Shown here one piece after another: positions 46,804-54,413 of a stretch of DNA of 64,000 nt. A program made the translations under genes and the position numbers. The DNA comes from Brucella anthropi ATCC 49188. Its GTDB lineage: Bacteria > Pseudomonadota > Alphaproteobacteria > Rhizobiales > Rhizobiaceae. The DNA lies in assembly GCF_000017405.1 (NCBI RefSeq), contig NC_009668.1, forward strand, positions 460,001-524,000. The letters run 5' to 3'. Positions within the stretch are counted from its first letter, which is position 1; each line of letters begins with the position of its first letter. The notes under the pieces were generated by a model. The model saw only the letters and a list, made by a program, of their open reading frames with translations, was not told the origin of the DNA and did no database searches.

Positions 46804-47220
46804 ATGACGCTGATCCTGCTCGCCATCTCGCTCACCATCGCGGCCTGCGTGATCGCCTGGAATCTCGCGATCTATGCCTTGCCCGTCATGGCAGCCATCA
46901 CGGCCGCGCAATATGCCTGGGGCGCGGGCGCCGGGGTCGTGATGTCCGGCCTCATGGCCATCGGCGCCGCCGTGCTCTCGATCGCGCTTGTGATCGTGAC
47001 TCTTGGCTTCGCGAAGAACCCGGCCCTGCGGCTCATTGCGCTCGCTCTCTTCGCCGTGCCCGCCGTCATCGCCGGCTATGCCCTTGTCTATGGCATCACC
47101 AAGAACGCCATCGACTCGGGGCTGGTTCTCAACCTGTTCGGCGGCATGGGCGGTCTCGTCCTCGGCATCTCGGCCATCGTCAATCTGAACGCCCTCGGCG
47201 AGTCGGTGTTCTCGCGCTGA
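46804..47220 (+). CDS. Four-helix membrane protein
   Basis: A 138-residue integral membrane protein with four predicted helices (about 2-28, 36-62, 70-90, 100-130), e.g. MTLILLAISLTIAACVIAWN. The start is set by GGAGG 6 bp before ATG 46804. No family recognised. Similar small membrane proteins appear between the helicase/primase block and ssb in related ICEs. Function unknown. Confidence 0.7.
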   Translation: MTLILLAISLTIAACVIAWNLAIYALPVMAAITAAQYAWGAGAGVVMSGLMAIGAAVLSIALVIVTLGFAKNPALRLIALALFAVPAVIAGYALVYGITKNAIDSGLVLNLFGGMGGLVLGISAIVNLNALGESVFSR

Positions 47221-47923
47221 AACGGCAGACGCGATCAGCCACTTCTGAGGAAGGCCGGCAGCTTGCGCCGCCGAGCCCCGGTCGTTTCGCCCAAGACGGA
47301 AAAGCAGTTCGTCGCAGCATGTCACCATCGCACCCGGTCTGCTTCTCGCGGCGCTTGAAATGGTCTGCGGTGCGAACCGTGGTCCCGTGCGGTCGATGCC
47401 CCGCTGCATCGGTCCACGTCGTTTCGTGGGGCCTTCGCGAACACCTTCCTTGTCCCTTCACGATGCTGAGGGACCGAGCCTTTGGCCGATGAAGCAGGGC
47501 GGCGCCATACCGGACCTGAGAACCCGATAGCCTGTCCGATCACATCGCGGATGACATGGCCTTCCGGCGGCGGACACGACGGTGACCGGCAAAGACGGTT
47601 GAAGGAGTGCCATGCCGGTGGTCTCGGTTCGCATGGGGGCCTGCCTGGTCGCTGTCGCCAGCAAGGACGATGGTTCTGCTGTGCGTCCCCGATCTGCTTT
47701 CGAAAGCACCATCCCTCCGCCTGACTGATCCCCTAAGTCCGTTCGGCTTCCACCAGCAACCCCCGCGGCTCCCAGCCGTGTTGCCGCGCAAACGCGGCTG
47801 CCCGCCCCACCTGGGGCCTTGGGGGCAAGCTGCAGCAAGGGCGGCAGTTGCAGGAGTCTTCCGACGGCCTTGGCCGGGTCTCGTCGGAGGGACGGTCCCT
47901 CCGAGGAGCAACGGAGACCTACA
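47221..47923. other. 700-bp region without a supported gene
   Basis: No convincing coding sequence on either strand; the ORFs here lack ribosome sites and clear composition. Close to ssb there is a perfect 8-bp hairpin GGAGGGAC / GTCCCTCC (47886-47902) 21 bp before the ssb start, which may act as a leader hairpin. Earlier stretches could hold a small RNA, but I see no specific signal. Confidence 0.4.
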
Positions 47924-48325
47924 ATGCAGAACATCGTCATCCTCGCCGGCAACATCGGCCAGGCCCCCGAAACCCGCACCACCCAGGGCGGCACCGGCAT
48001 CACCCACTTCACCCTGGCCACCTCGCGCCCCCGCTATTCGGAAGGCCGCGTCCTGCGCGACGAGAACGGCTATCGGGTCCAGGACACCGAATGGCACCGC
48101 ATCACCTGCTTCAACGGCCTCGGCAAGACGGTCCAGCAGCATTGCGACAAGGGCATGAAGGTTCTGGTTCGCGGCCGCATCCACTACACGAAATGGACCG
48201 ATGCCGCCGGGGTCGATCGCTACGGCTGCGAGATCATCGCCGAGACGGTCGATTTCCTGAGCCGGGCGAAGCAGACCCAGAACGACGACGGCAAGTTCAT
48301 CGACGACGATGACATTCCGTTCTGA
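47924..48325 (+). CDS. ssb: Single-stranded DNA-binding protein
   Basis: A 133-residue SSB. The OB-fold is clear (MQNIVILAGNIGQAPETRTT through VLVRGRIHYTKW). The C-terminus ends with the acidic tip DDDDIPF that binds partner proteins. It is shorter than chromosomal SSB (about 170), as is usual for mobile elements. It probably coats the transferred strand and works with the helicase and primase-like proteins upstream. The ribosome site is GGAG, 8 bp before the ATG at 47924. Confidence 0.93.
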   Translation: MQNIVILAGNIGQAPETRTTQGGTGITHFTLATSRPRYSEGRVLRDENGYRVQDTEWHRITCFNGLGKTVQQHCDKGMKVLVRGRIHYTKWTDAAGVDRYGCEIIAETVDFLSRAKQTQNDDGKFIDDDDIPF

Positions 48326-48500
48326 TCGGGAACCCGAGGCCCGGCGGCGCAAGCCGCCGGGTTTCCCTCCTGCTTCACCGGATCGCGCCCGCCGCTTCTG
48401 GCAAGGTCCGGCGACCGAATCAGACGGGCATGGACGGGAGCGTCGTCTCTCTATCCTTGATAATTGCACCTGAATTTCGGCTGGTGCTCACAGCGAGAAC

Positions 48501-48517
48501 GACTATTATAGTCGTAG
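48501..48517. promoter_or_regulatory. Palindromic operator upstream of the XRE regulator
   Basis: ACGACTA-TTA-TAGTCGT, perfect 7-bp arms around 3 bp, 40 bp before the regulator start and overlapping a TATTAT -10-like box. A candidate autoregulatory site. Confidence 0.6.
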
Positions 48518-48557
48518 TTCTGGAGTGCGTGCGTATCCCGGTGGGAGGTGATCATGT

Positions 48558-48809
48558 ATGATCACCGCTCGCCAATCTCGGGCTGCGCGCGCGTTACTGG
48601 GATGGACACAGGAGACGCTCGCCGACAAGGCCCAGGTCGCATTGACCGCACTCAAACGCCTCGAATCCCAAAGCGGGCTCGAGGTGTTCGAGTCCACCCG
48701 CGACCAGGTGCGCCGCGCTCTCGAAGCGGCCGGGATCGTTTTCTTGTCGACGGATAAGGGCGAGGGCGTGTTGCTGCAACACGATACGGTCAACACCGAC
48801 AAACGGTGA
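48558..48809 (+). CDS. Small XRE-type HTH regulator (QseC-like position)
   Basis: An 83-residue protein. The HTH spans about residues 8-45: RAARALLGWTQETLADKAQV, then ALTALKRLES. The C-terminal part FESTRDQVRRALEAAGIVFL is a common tail of small ICE and phage regulators. It lies just before a DUF2285-like gene and the fseA-like pair, which in ICEMlSymR7A is the neighbourhood controlled by QseC and QseM. I infer a QseC-like role, weakly. Confidence 0.8.
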   Translation: MITARQSRAARALLGWTQETLADKAQVALTALKRLESQSGLEVFESTRDQVRRALEAAGIVFLSTDKGEGVLLQHDTVNTDKR

Positions 48810-48881
48810 AACAGCGGCCAGCGTGATGTCAGGTTCTCGTCAAAAGGAATGGCTATCTTCCGCCGAAGATGGTTAACAAAT

Positions 48882-48896
48882 ACGTTACCCGAACGT
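48882..48896. promoter_or_regulatory. Inverted repeat before the QseM-like gene
   Basis: ACGTT-ACCCG-AACGT, 6 bp before the start of the next gene. It could be an operator or overlap its promoter. Inferred from symmetry only. Confidence 0.35.
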
Positions 48897-48902
48897 GAGC
48901 GA

Positions 48903-49181
48903 ATGATGGGCCGCGCGACACAGACATATCTCGACACACCACCGTCCAGCCAGACGCTGACGTCTTATGATCGCGAGCATATGAAACTCTACATGCGCCT
49001 TCTCGATGCCGAGCGTGATGGCGCCGATTGGCGCGAAGCTGTGCAGGTTCTCTTTGGCCTCGATCCAGAGTGCGATCCCGACCGCTGCCGCTCCATCCAT
49101 GATACTCATCTCGCTCGCGCGCATTGGATGACCGAACACGGCTACCGCGAACTGGTCCGCGAAAGCCAGCGCAATTCCTGA
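48903..49181 (+). CDS. Small DUF2285-related protein (QseM-like)
   Basis: A 92-residue protein with LTSYDREHMKLYMRLLDAER and DWREAVQVLFGLDPECDPDR, ending in HWMTEHGYRELVRE. This is the pattern of short DUF2285-related proteins next to fseA on ICEs. In ICEMlSymR7A such a protein (QseM) is an antiactivator that binds FseA and TraR. By pattern and position this one may restrain the fseA-like activator immediately downstream. ATG 48903 and 48906 are adjacent choices. Confidence 0.65.
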   Translation: MMGRATQTYLDTPPSSQTLTSYDREHMKLYMRLLDAERDGADWREAVQVLFGLDPECDPDRCRSIHDTHLARAHWMTEHGYRELVRESQRNS

Positions 49182-49293
49182 CGCGTGATGCGTGCCGCGC
49201 ATCACCTGTTGACCATCGCCTGACTTCCTCAATTCAACGCGTGCGGGAATCCTGACCCTTCTCAATTCGTTTGAGTAGACCCGGGAGGCCGCG

Positions 49294-49590
49294 ATGACCC
49301 CTGACGCATCGACTTGGCGTTCGTCGGCGCAATACGACCATCTGGATGAACTGACGGCATCCGATCTGGCCTGGGAATGGCTGCGCCGCAATGACGATTA
49401 TGACGCAGATTTTGAAGCCTCAATTGCCGACCATGGAGACCCCCAACCGCTGACCGAACGGATCCGGCAGCGCTGGGGGTTGCGATTTCCCTGTCGATCC
49501 GCTGGTCCCGCCACCCGATGCGCCGGTCTTCTGGCTCCCAGCGGAGGACACAAGTGTGGTGGTGCTGACCGAAGCCCCTTCGGAACTTGA
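49294..49590 (+). CDS. FseA-like activator, N-terminal ORF (Msi172-like)
   Basis: A 98-codon frame-0 ORF. The first 65 residues (TWRSSAQYDHLDELTASDLA, WEWLRRNDDYDADF) match the small N-terminal domain (DUF6499-like) of the two-part activator FseA. After residue 65 the sequence becomes low quality, whereas the +1 frame becomes protein-like (PVDPLVPPPDAPVFWLPAED). A +1 shift at TTT-CCC-T (49486-49492) joins this ORF to the DUF2285 ORF that ends at 50065, giving a fusion of about 256 residues. In ICEMlSymR7A the same kind of shift makes FseA, which activates excision. Confidence 0.75.
   Translation: MTPDASTWRSSAQYDHLDELTASDLAWEWLRRNDDYDADFEASIADHGDPQPLTERIRQRWGLRFPCRSAGPATRCAGLLAPSGGHKCGGADRSPFGT
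49486..49492 (+). promoter_or_regulatory. Candidate +1 programmed frameshift site (TTTCCCT)
   Basis: In frame 0 the codons are CGA TTT CCC TGT. Slipping one base forward on CCC gives CCT GTC GAT, entering the downstream DUF2285 frame. CCC-T is a classic +1-prone codon context. Both frames are open across the site for over 60 bp on each side. Confidence 0.65.
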
Positions 49591-50065
49591 CGACAGCACT
49601 GACGGCGCTCCGCCGAACTGGCGCCTCGACTTCTCGGTCGAGAACGCTGGCGCGGAGTTCCATGTCCCGCTTGGCAATGGGCGGAAGCTCCAGATCTTCG
49701 ACGGCGCCATTATGGGGGACGCGATCGCGGTCGCCGTCGTCCCTCTCAGCCTCGCCGGTTTCGACCGGATCGAGGCCATTCAACGCTTCCTTTCGGCCCT
49801 GCATGGTCGCGCGATCCCGCCGGATACGCGCCTGACACGCCAGCAACGCGCGCGCCTCCGACGGATGCTGCGGGCCTTCGATGGCCATCGGGCCGGCGCG
49901 ACGCAGCAGGAGATCGCGCGGGTTCTTCTGAACACCGGCCGGCTTGAGCGGGACGAATGGCAGGCGTCCTCGGCCCGTCATGCCATCAAGGCACTCCTGC
50001 GCGACGCCCGTTCCATGGTCGCCGGCGGTTATCGGAAACTCCTGCGTCATCGCCGCCCACGATAA
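49556..50065 (+). CDS. FseA-like activator, C-terminal DUF2285 ORF (Msi171-like)
   Basis: This frame is open from about 49490 and contains a GTG at 49556 that would give 169 residues. The C-terminal half (RLTRQQRARLRRMLRAFDGH through SARHAIKALLRDARSMVAGG) is a DUF2285 HTH-like domain. The part before 49556 has protein-like sequence in frame (PDAPVFWLPAEDTSVVVL), so the functional product is probably the frameshift fusion starting at 49294. The next gene is a RdfS-like excisionase 139 bp on, the known target of FseA. Confidence 0.78.
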   Translation: MVVLTEAPSELDDSTDGAPPNWRLDFSVENAGAEFHVPLGNGRKLQIFDGAIMGDAIAVAVVPLSLAGFDRIEAIQRFLSALHGRAIPPDTRLTRQQRARLRRMLRAFDGHRAGATQQEIARVLLNTGRLERDEWQASSARHAIKALLRDARSMVAGGYRKLLRHRRPR

Positions 50066-50204
50066 CGCGATCCTTTGCCCTGATGGTGGGCGATTTCGAT
50101 ACCCCCCAACTTCGCCCTGCAACTCGCCGCTCTTCCTGCGCCACCGTGGTCATTGCCCGCCGCTGATCCGCAGCGGCCGCTTGCAACCCCACGGAGGCCC
50201 GATC

Positions 50205-50486
50205 ATGCCACATGAACCCGTCGTCCTGCCGCCGCGTTTTCTACGGACCAAGGAGGCCGCGACCTTTCTCAGCCTCTCGGCCCGGACCCTCGAAAAGCAC
50301 CGCACCTACGGAACCGGGCCAGCCTATCGCAAGCTTGGCGGCCGTGTGGTCTATGCCATCGACGATCTTGAGGCCTGGACCGAGCGCGGCGCGGTGACCT
50401 CCACCTCCGATCCGCGCGGCTCCGTGCTGCCCGCCAAGCGTCATGCGTTTCCGTCCGGCCCGCAGGCCGGTCGTTACGCCCGCTGA
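50205..50486 (+). CDS. Excisionase-like HTH protein (RdfS-like)
   Basis: A 93-residue protein. A winged-helix/MerR-like HTH occupies about 13-62: FLRTKEAATFLSLSARTLEK, then YRKLGGRVVYAIDDLEAWTE. This is the RdfS/AlpA pattern of recombination directionality factors. It lies directly downstream of the fseA-like gene, as expected for an FseA-activated rdfS, and upstream of repA. The ribosome site GGAGG precedes ATG 50205. It would assist excision by the ICE recombinase. Whether it partners a serine rather than a tyrosine integrase here is an open point. Confidence 0.8.
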   Translation: MPHEPVVLPPRFLRTKEAATFLSLSARTLEKHRTYGTGPAYRKLGGRVVYAIDDLEAWTERGAVTSTSDPRGSVLPAKRHAFPSGPQAGRYAR

Positions 50487-50504
50487 TCGCAGCCGGTTCC
50501 CTTC

Positions 50505-51680
50505 ATGACGGTGCGACGCCGATCCCTTTCTGAGCGCGGGCAGCTCGACCTGTTCCGGGCGCTCCCCGGCGATTTCGCGCCACGAGACGCGCAGGATCTC
50601 ATGGCCTATCCCTTCTTCTCCCTCGCCAAGTCGAAGCGCATCGCGCCCATCGACTTCGCCGCCGGCAATGTCTCCATCCGGGTCGAGGCTGTTCCCGATC
50701 ACGGCATGGCCACGATCTGGGACGCCGATATTCTGATCTGGGCGGCGAGCCAGATCGTCGAAGCCCGCGACAGCGGCCTTCGCACCTCCCGGCTGATGGC
50801 CGCCACGCCCTACGAGATTCTCACCTATGTCGGGCGCGGCACCGGCTTGCGCGACTATCAGCGCCTGAAGGCGGCGCTCGACCGGCTGCAATCGACCACG
50901 ATTTCCACCTCGATCCGCCAGCCGGTCGAAGGGCGCCGGCATCGCTTCTCCTGGATCAACGAATGGCAGGAACGCACCGACCATAGCGGCAGACCCGATG
51001 GCATCGAGATGATCGTGCCGGACTGGTTCTACCAGGCCGTCCTCGACGATGCGCTCGTGCTGACCATCGACCGGACCTATTTCGATCTCACCGGCGGCCT
51101 CGACCGCTGGCTCTACCGCCTGGTGCGCAAGCACGGCGGCCGCCAGCGCGATGGCTGGCGGTTCGATTTCCGTCACCTTCACCAGAAATCCGGCAGCCTG
51201 TCGCCGTTCAAGCGCTTCGCCTTCGAGTTGCGCGACATCATCCGGCGCCAGCCGCTGCCGGGCTATTCGCTGTTTCTCGAGGCCGAGGTCGGCGGGCGAA
51301 TGCTGCTGGCCTTCGAGCCGCTCGCGCCCTGTGGAAAACCTGTGGATGGCCTCGTGCTATCGGGAACCCGGACTATCGTGCTATCGGGAACCGGAGGCTC
51401 GTGCTATCAGGAACCGAAACCGGGCTTAACACCCGGAACCCATTCAGGAAATCGCGCCCTTAACTTAGAGTCTAACAAAGAGTCTAACTTTGAAGAGCGC
51501 GCGCGCGATGTGGAAAACCTCATCCGCGACACCGCCAGAAGCCTTGGTAGAGCCGCTAAGAAGAGGGCATCCGACGCCCCGGCATCGCCTCGACCGGCAT
51601 CTGATCGAGGCGCAACCGAGGCTCCTGAATCTGCAGAAAGACCCCGCCTGCCTCTCGATCTGCCGGGGGGGTGCAAATGA
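50505..51680 (+). CDS. repA: Plasmid-type replication initiator RepA
   Basis: A 391-residue replication initiator protein A (RPA family). The two winged-helix region spans about 30-280: AYPFFSLAKSKRIAPIDFAA, ATPYEILTYVGRGTGLRDYQ, LTIDRTYFDLTGGLDRWLYR. The C-terminal third is low-complexity and coincides with DnaA-like boxes and three iterons (51330-51415). These encode the repeated peptide VLSGT. Such repA genes occur in many ICEs of this family and may allow transient plasmid-like replication after excision. It overlaps parA by 4 bp (ATGA). Confidence 0.9.
   Translation: MTVRRRSLSERGQLDLFRALPGDFAPRDAQDLMAYPFFSLAKSKRIAPIDFAAGNVSIRVEAVPDHGMATIWDADILIWAASQIVEARDSGLRTSRLMAATPYEILTYVGRGTGLRDYQRLKAALDRLQSTTISTSIRQPVEGRRHRFSWINEWQERTDHSGRPDGIEMIVPDWFYQAVLDDALVLTIDRTYFDLTGGLDRWLYRLVRKHGGRQRDGWRFDFRHLHQKSGSLSPFKRFAFELRDIIRRQPLPGYSLFLEAEVGGRMLLAFEPLAPCGKPVDGLVLSGTRTIVLSGTGGSCYQEPKPGLTPGTHSGNRALNLESNKESNFEERARDVENLIRDTARSLGRAAKKRASDAPASPRPASDRGATEAPESAERPRLPLDLPGGCK
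51330..51488. repeat. Iterons and DnaA-like boxes inside repA (candidate oriV)
   Basis: Three copies of TCGTGCTATCGGGAACC at 51352, 51376 and 51399 (the third has one change, CAGG), spaced 23-24 bp, two helical turns. Immediately upstream are TGTGGAAAA (51330-51338) and TGTGGATGG (51341-51349), similar to DnaA boxes. Downstream AGAGTCTAAC occurs twice (51467 and 51479) in a more AT-rich stretch. Together this resembles a replication origin embedded in the repA 3' end. Confidence 0.75.
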
Positions 51681-52330
51681 TCATCGCGCTCCTCAACCAG
51701 AAGGGCGGTGTCGGCAAGACGACGCTGGCGCTGCATCTTGCCGGTGAACTGGCTCAGGGTGGCAAGCGCGTCACCCTGATCGACGCCGATCCGCAAGGCT
51801 CCGCCCTCGACTGGTCGCAACAACGCGCGCGTGAGGGCCTGCCACGCGCCTTCGGCACCGTTGGCCTGGCCCGCGACACGCTGCATCGCGAAGCGCCCGA
51901 ACTCGCCCGCGATGTCGATCGCATCGTCATCGACGGGCCACCGCGCGTCGCCGGCCTCATGCGCTCCGCGCTGCTCGCCGCCGATCTCGTGCTGATCCCG
52001 GTGCAGCCATCGCCGTTCGACGGCTGGGCTTCGGCGGAGATGCTCGCCCTCCTGGCGGAGGCGCGCATCTACCGGCCCCAGCTCGTTGCCCGCTTCGTGC
52101 TCAACCGCTGCGGTGCCCGCACCGTCATCGCCCGCGAGACCGCCGAGACGCTGGCGGACCACGATCCTCCCGTGCTCACCAGCGCCATCGGCCAGCGCGT
52201 CGTCTTCGCCGACGCCGCGCAGACCGGGCGGCTCGTCCGCGAGATCGGGCGCCGATCACCCGCCGCGCGCGAGATTGCCGCCCTGGCCGCCGAGATCGGC
52301 CTGCTGGGGATCGGGAGGGTATCGGCATGA
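51677..52330 (+). CDS. parA: ParA-family partition ATPase
   Basis: A 217-residue ParA/MinD-type ATPase. The deviant Walker A is LLNQKGGVGKTTLALHLAGE, then DADPQGSALDW, and Walker B is IVIDGPPRVAGL. Its size fits small type Ib ParA, which work with a ParG-like partner, and a small ribbon-helix-helix-like gene lies two genes downstream. ATG 51677 overlaps the repA stop. Together with repA it suggests that the excised circle is maintained and segregated. Confidence 0.92.
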   Translation: MIIALLNQKGGVGKTTLALHLAGELAQGGKRVTLIDADPQGSALDWSQQRAREGLPRAFGTVGLARDTLHREAPELARDVDRIVIDGPPRVAGLMRSALLAADLVLIPVQPSPFDGWASAEMLALLAEARIYRPQLVARFVLNRCGARTVIARETAETLADHDPPVLTSAIGQRVVFADAAQTGRLVREIGRRSPAAREIAALAAEIGLLGIGRVSA

Positions 52331-53070
52331 CGATCCTTACCGGCGACTGCCGCGAAGAAATGCCCTGGCACGCACCCTACGACATGATCATCGCCGATCC
52401 GCCCTATGGCGACACTTCGCTCGCCTGGGATCGGCGCGTCGAGGGCTGGGTCGTGCTGGCGCGCGCCGCCCTCAGGCCGACCGGCTCGCTCTGGGTCTTC
52501 GGCTCGCTGCGCAGCTTCATGGCGACCGCCGACCGCTTCACTGACGCCGGCTTGCGGATCGCGCAGGAGATCGTCTGGGAAAAGCAGAACGGCACCGGCT
52601 TTCATGCCGACCGCTTCAAGCGGGTGCATGAACTGGCCGTCCAGTTCTATCCCGCCGAGACCGCTTGGCGTGACATCTACAACGACGTCCAGACCACGCC
52701 CGACGCGACGGCCCGCACGGTGCGGCGCAAGCAGCGCCCGCCCCATACCGGCCAGATCGACGCCGGCCATTATGTCAGCCATGACGGCGGGCCGCGCCTC
52801 ATGCGCTCGGTCATCTACCTGCGCAACTGCCACGGCCGCGCCATCCATCCGACCGAAAAGCCGTCGGCGCTCCTGGAGATCCTGATCCGCACGAGCTGCC
52901 CCGAAGGCGGCCTGGTCGGCGACTGGTTCGCCGGTTCCGGCGCGGCCGGGGAAGCCTGCCGGCTTTCCGGCCGGCGCTATCTCGGCTGCGAGATCGACCC
53001 CGACATGGCCGAGTGCGCGCGGGCGCGCATCGCCACCGTGCTGCCATTCCATGACGGAATTTCGTCATGA
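52327..53070 (+). CDS. Orphan DNA methyltransferase (beta-class, N6A/N4C)
   Basis: A 247-residue methyltransferase. Catalytic motif IV (IIADPPYGDTS, about 21-31) precedes the SAM-binding motif I (DWFAGSGAAGEA, about 200), the beta-class order used by CcrM-like enzymes. HPTEKPSALLE (about 175) is the linking motif. No restriction gene is nearby, so it is an orphan. It could mark ICE DNA against host restriction or regulate transfer genes. It overlaps both neighbours by 4 bp within the parA to traF operon. Target site unknown. Confidence 0.9.
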   Translation: MTILTGDCREEMPWHAPYDMIIADPPYGDTSLAWDRRVEGWVVLARAALRPTGSLWVFGSLRSFMATADRFTDAGLRIAQEIVWEKQNGTGFHADRFKRVHELAVQFYPAETAWRDIYNDVQTTPDATARTVRRKQRPPHTGQIDAGHYVSHDGGPRLMRSVIYLRNCHGRAIHPTEKPSALLEILIRTSCPEGGLVGDWFAGSGAAGEACRLSGRRYLGCEIDPDMAECARARIATVLPFHDGISS

Positions 53071-53321
53071 CGGCGCGCACCGAGAAGCGCTGCTTCGCTA
53101 CGCGCCCGGCCGATCCCGATAGCTGGATCAAGGCCGGCGACGCGCCGCCAAAGCGCACGGATACCGCCGACGCCTATTCGGCGCGGCTGACCGTGGACAT
53201 CACGCCGGCGCTGCGCGGCCGCATCAAGATCGCGGCCTTCCAGCGCGGCATCACCGTCGCCGACATGCTGCGCGACCTGCTGGCGCGCGAGTTTCCCGAC
53301 ATAGGGGGAGACCGCCCATGA
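53067..53321 (+). CDS. Small ParG-like ribbon-helix-helix protein
   Basis: An 84-residue protein. The N-terminus is basic and likely disordered (MTARTEKRCFATRPADPDSW). The C-terminal half is ribbon-helix-helix-like: YSARLTVDITPALRGRIKIA, then AFQRGITVADMLRDLLAREF. This arrangement is typical of ParG-type centromere-binding proteins that pair with small ParA. It overlaps its neighbours by 4 bp. A role in partition with parA is likely by context. Confidence 0.72.
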   Translation: MTARTEKRCFATRPADPDSWIKAGDAPPKRTDTADAYSARLTVDITPALRGRIKIAAFQRGITVADMLRDLLAREFPDIGGDRP

Positions 53322-53803
53322 TCGGCATCGACGCCCATGACGGCGATCTGACCCGCGCGGAACTGACCTGGGTGGAAGGCAAGACCGAATACTGGATCAG
53401 ATTCGGCCATGCGACTGGTGAGCAGATCCTCGATCGCAACCGGCGTGTTGTATTCTTCCATCCCGGCACGGTGTTTGCGTTCGTCCGCTGGGCGGCGAAC
53501 GACCACGGCACGATCATTTCGCGCCTCGACATCCTGCGCGCGGTTGCGCCGGGCCAGTCCTATCAGACGCTGCCCTTCGTCCGTCCAGGCGGCGAAATCC
53601 TGCTGAAGATCGAAGGCTGGCCGAAGGTCGAGGCTGTCCTTCGCCATGTCGACGGGATCGAGGCCATAGGTGTCGATCCGGCCCAAGTCGATCCCGATCA
53701 TTGGCGGCACGTCTCCCACTGGATAAACGCAGGCGAAGCGCCGCGTCCCTACACCGCGGAGCGTCATCAGGCATGGCTCTGGCGGCGGGAGATCGCCCCA
53801 TGA
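53318..53803 (+). CDS. DUF2840 domain protein
   Basis: A 161-residue protein matching DUF2840 by TRAELTWVEGKTEYWIRFGH and RRVVFFHPGTVFAFVRWAAN, with KVEAVLRHVDGIEAIGVDPA. The family is confined to this type of ICE transfer operon, just upstream of the traF peptidase. Its function is unknown. It is coupled by overlap to both neighbours. No membrane segment. Confidence 0.87.
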   Translation: MIGIDAHDGDLTRAELTWVEGKTEYWIRFGHATGEQILDRNRRVVFFHPGTVFAFVRWAANDHGTIISRLDILRAVAPGQSYQTLPFVRPGGEILLKIEGWPKVEAVLRHVDGIEAIGVDPAQVDPDHWRHVSHWINAGEAPRPYTAERHQAWLWRREIAP

Positions 53804-54345
53804 CGCGCTTTCGCTATGTCATGGTGACGACGGTTGCCACGCTCGGGATCGCCTTTGCCGGATTCGTTCCGACTGCGCCAAGGCTGGTCTGGAACGCATC
53901 GGCCAGCGTGCCGATCGGGTTCTATACTGTCGCACCCGACGACCGGATCGCGGTGCCCGATCTGGTCGCCGTCATCCCACCCGAACCCTTCGCCTCGTTT
54001 ATGGTCGAGCGCGGCTACGTCGCACGCGACGTGCCGCTTCTGAAGCACGTTCTCGGCCTGCCCGGACAGCGCCTGTGCCGCGATGGCCGCGCCATTATCG
54101 TCGACGGCGTTCCGCTCGGCGAGGCGCGCGACCACGACAGCTTCGGCCGAGACCTGCCGGTCTGGCAGGGCTGTCGCGTCATCGCCGAGGGCGAAGTGTT
54201 CCTGATGAACCCGGACGTCGGCGACAGCCTCGACGGCCGCTATTTCGGCCCGTTCCCCGCCTCGGCGGTGATCGGCCACGCGATCCCGCTTTTCACCGAC
54301 GAAGACGGCGAGGGCCGCTTTGTCTGGCGCGCGCCGATGCGGTGA
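53800..54345 (+). CDS. traF: TraF-type S26 signal peptidase
   Basis: A 181-residue S26-family peptidase with one N-terminal membrane helix (about 5-25). The catalytic Ser is in SASVPIGFYTV (about 40) and the general-base Lys in PLLKHVLGLPGQRLC (about 88), the order typical of TraF peptidases. TraF cyclises or matures the conjugative pilin TrbC. Its presence implies a trb system, which is not in this window. ATG 53800 overlaps the DUF2840 stop; longer upstream frames are shadows. Confidence 0.9.
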   Translation: MTRFRYVMVTTVATLGIAFAGFVPTAPRLVWNASASVPIGFYTVAPDDRIAVPDLVAVIPPEPFASFMVERGYVARDVPLLKHVLGLPGQRLCRDGRAIIVDGVPLGEARDHDSFGRDLPVWQGCRVIAEGEVFLMNPDVGDSLDGRYFGPFPASAVIGHAIPLFTDEDGEGRFVWRAPMR

Positions 54346-54413
54346 CAGCGCGTCCAGAGCGGGGCCGTTGAGCCGTCCCGCGTCTTCTCCACCGCATAGG
54401 AAAGGAGCCTTCC

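Noticed and set aside
47540..48469. A 309-codon minus-strand ORF across the ssb region
   Set aside because: It is antisense to ssb, which has a clear OB-fold and acidic tip; no domain is visible in the antisense frame.
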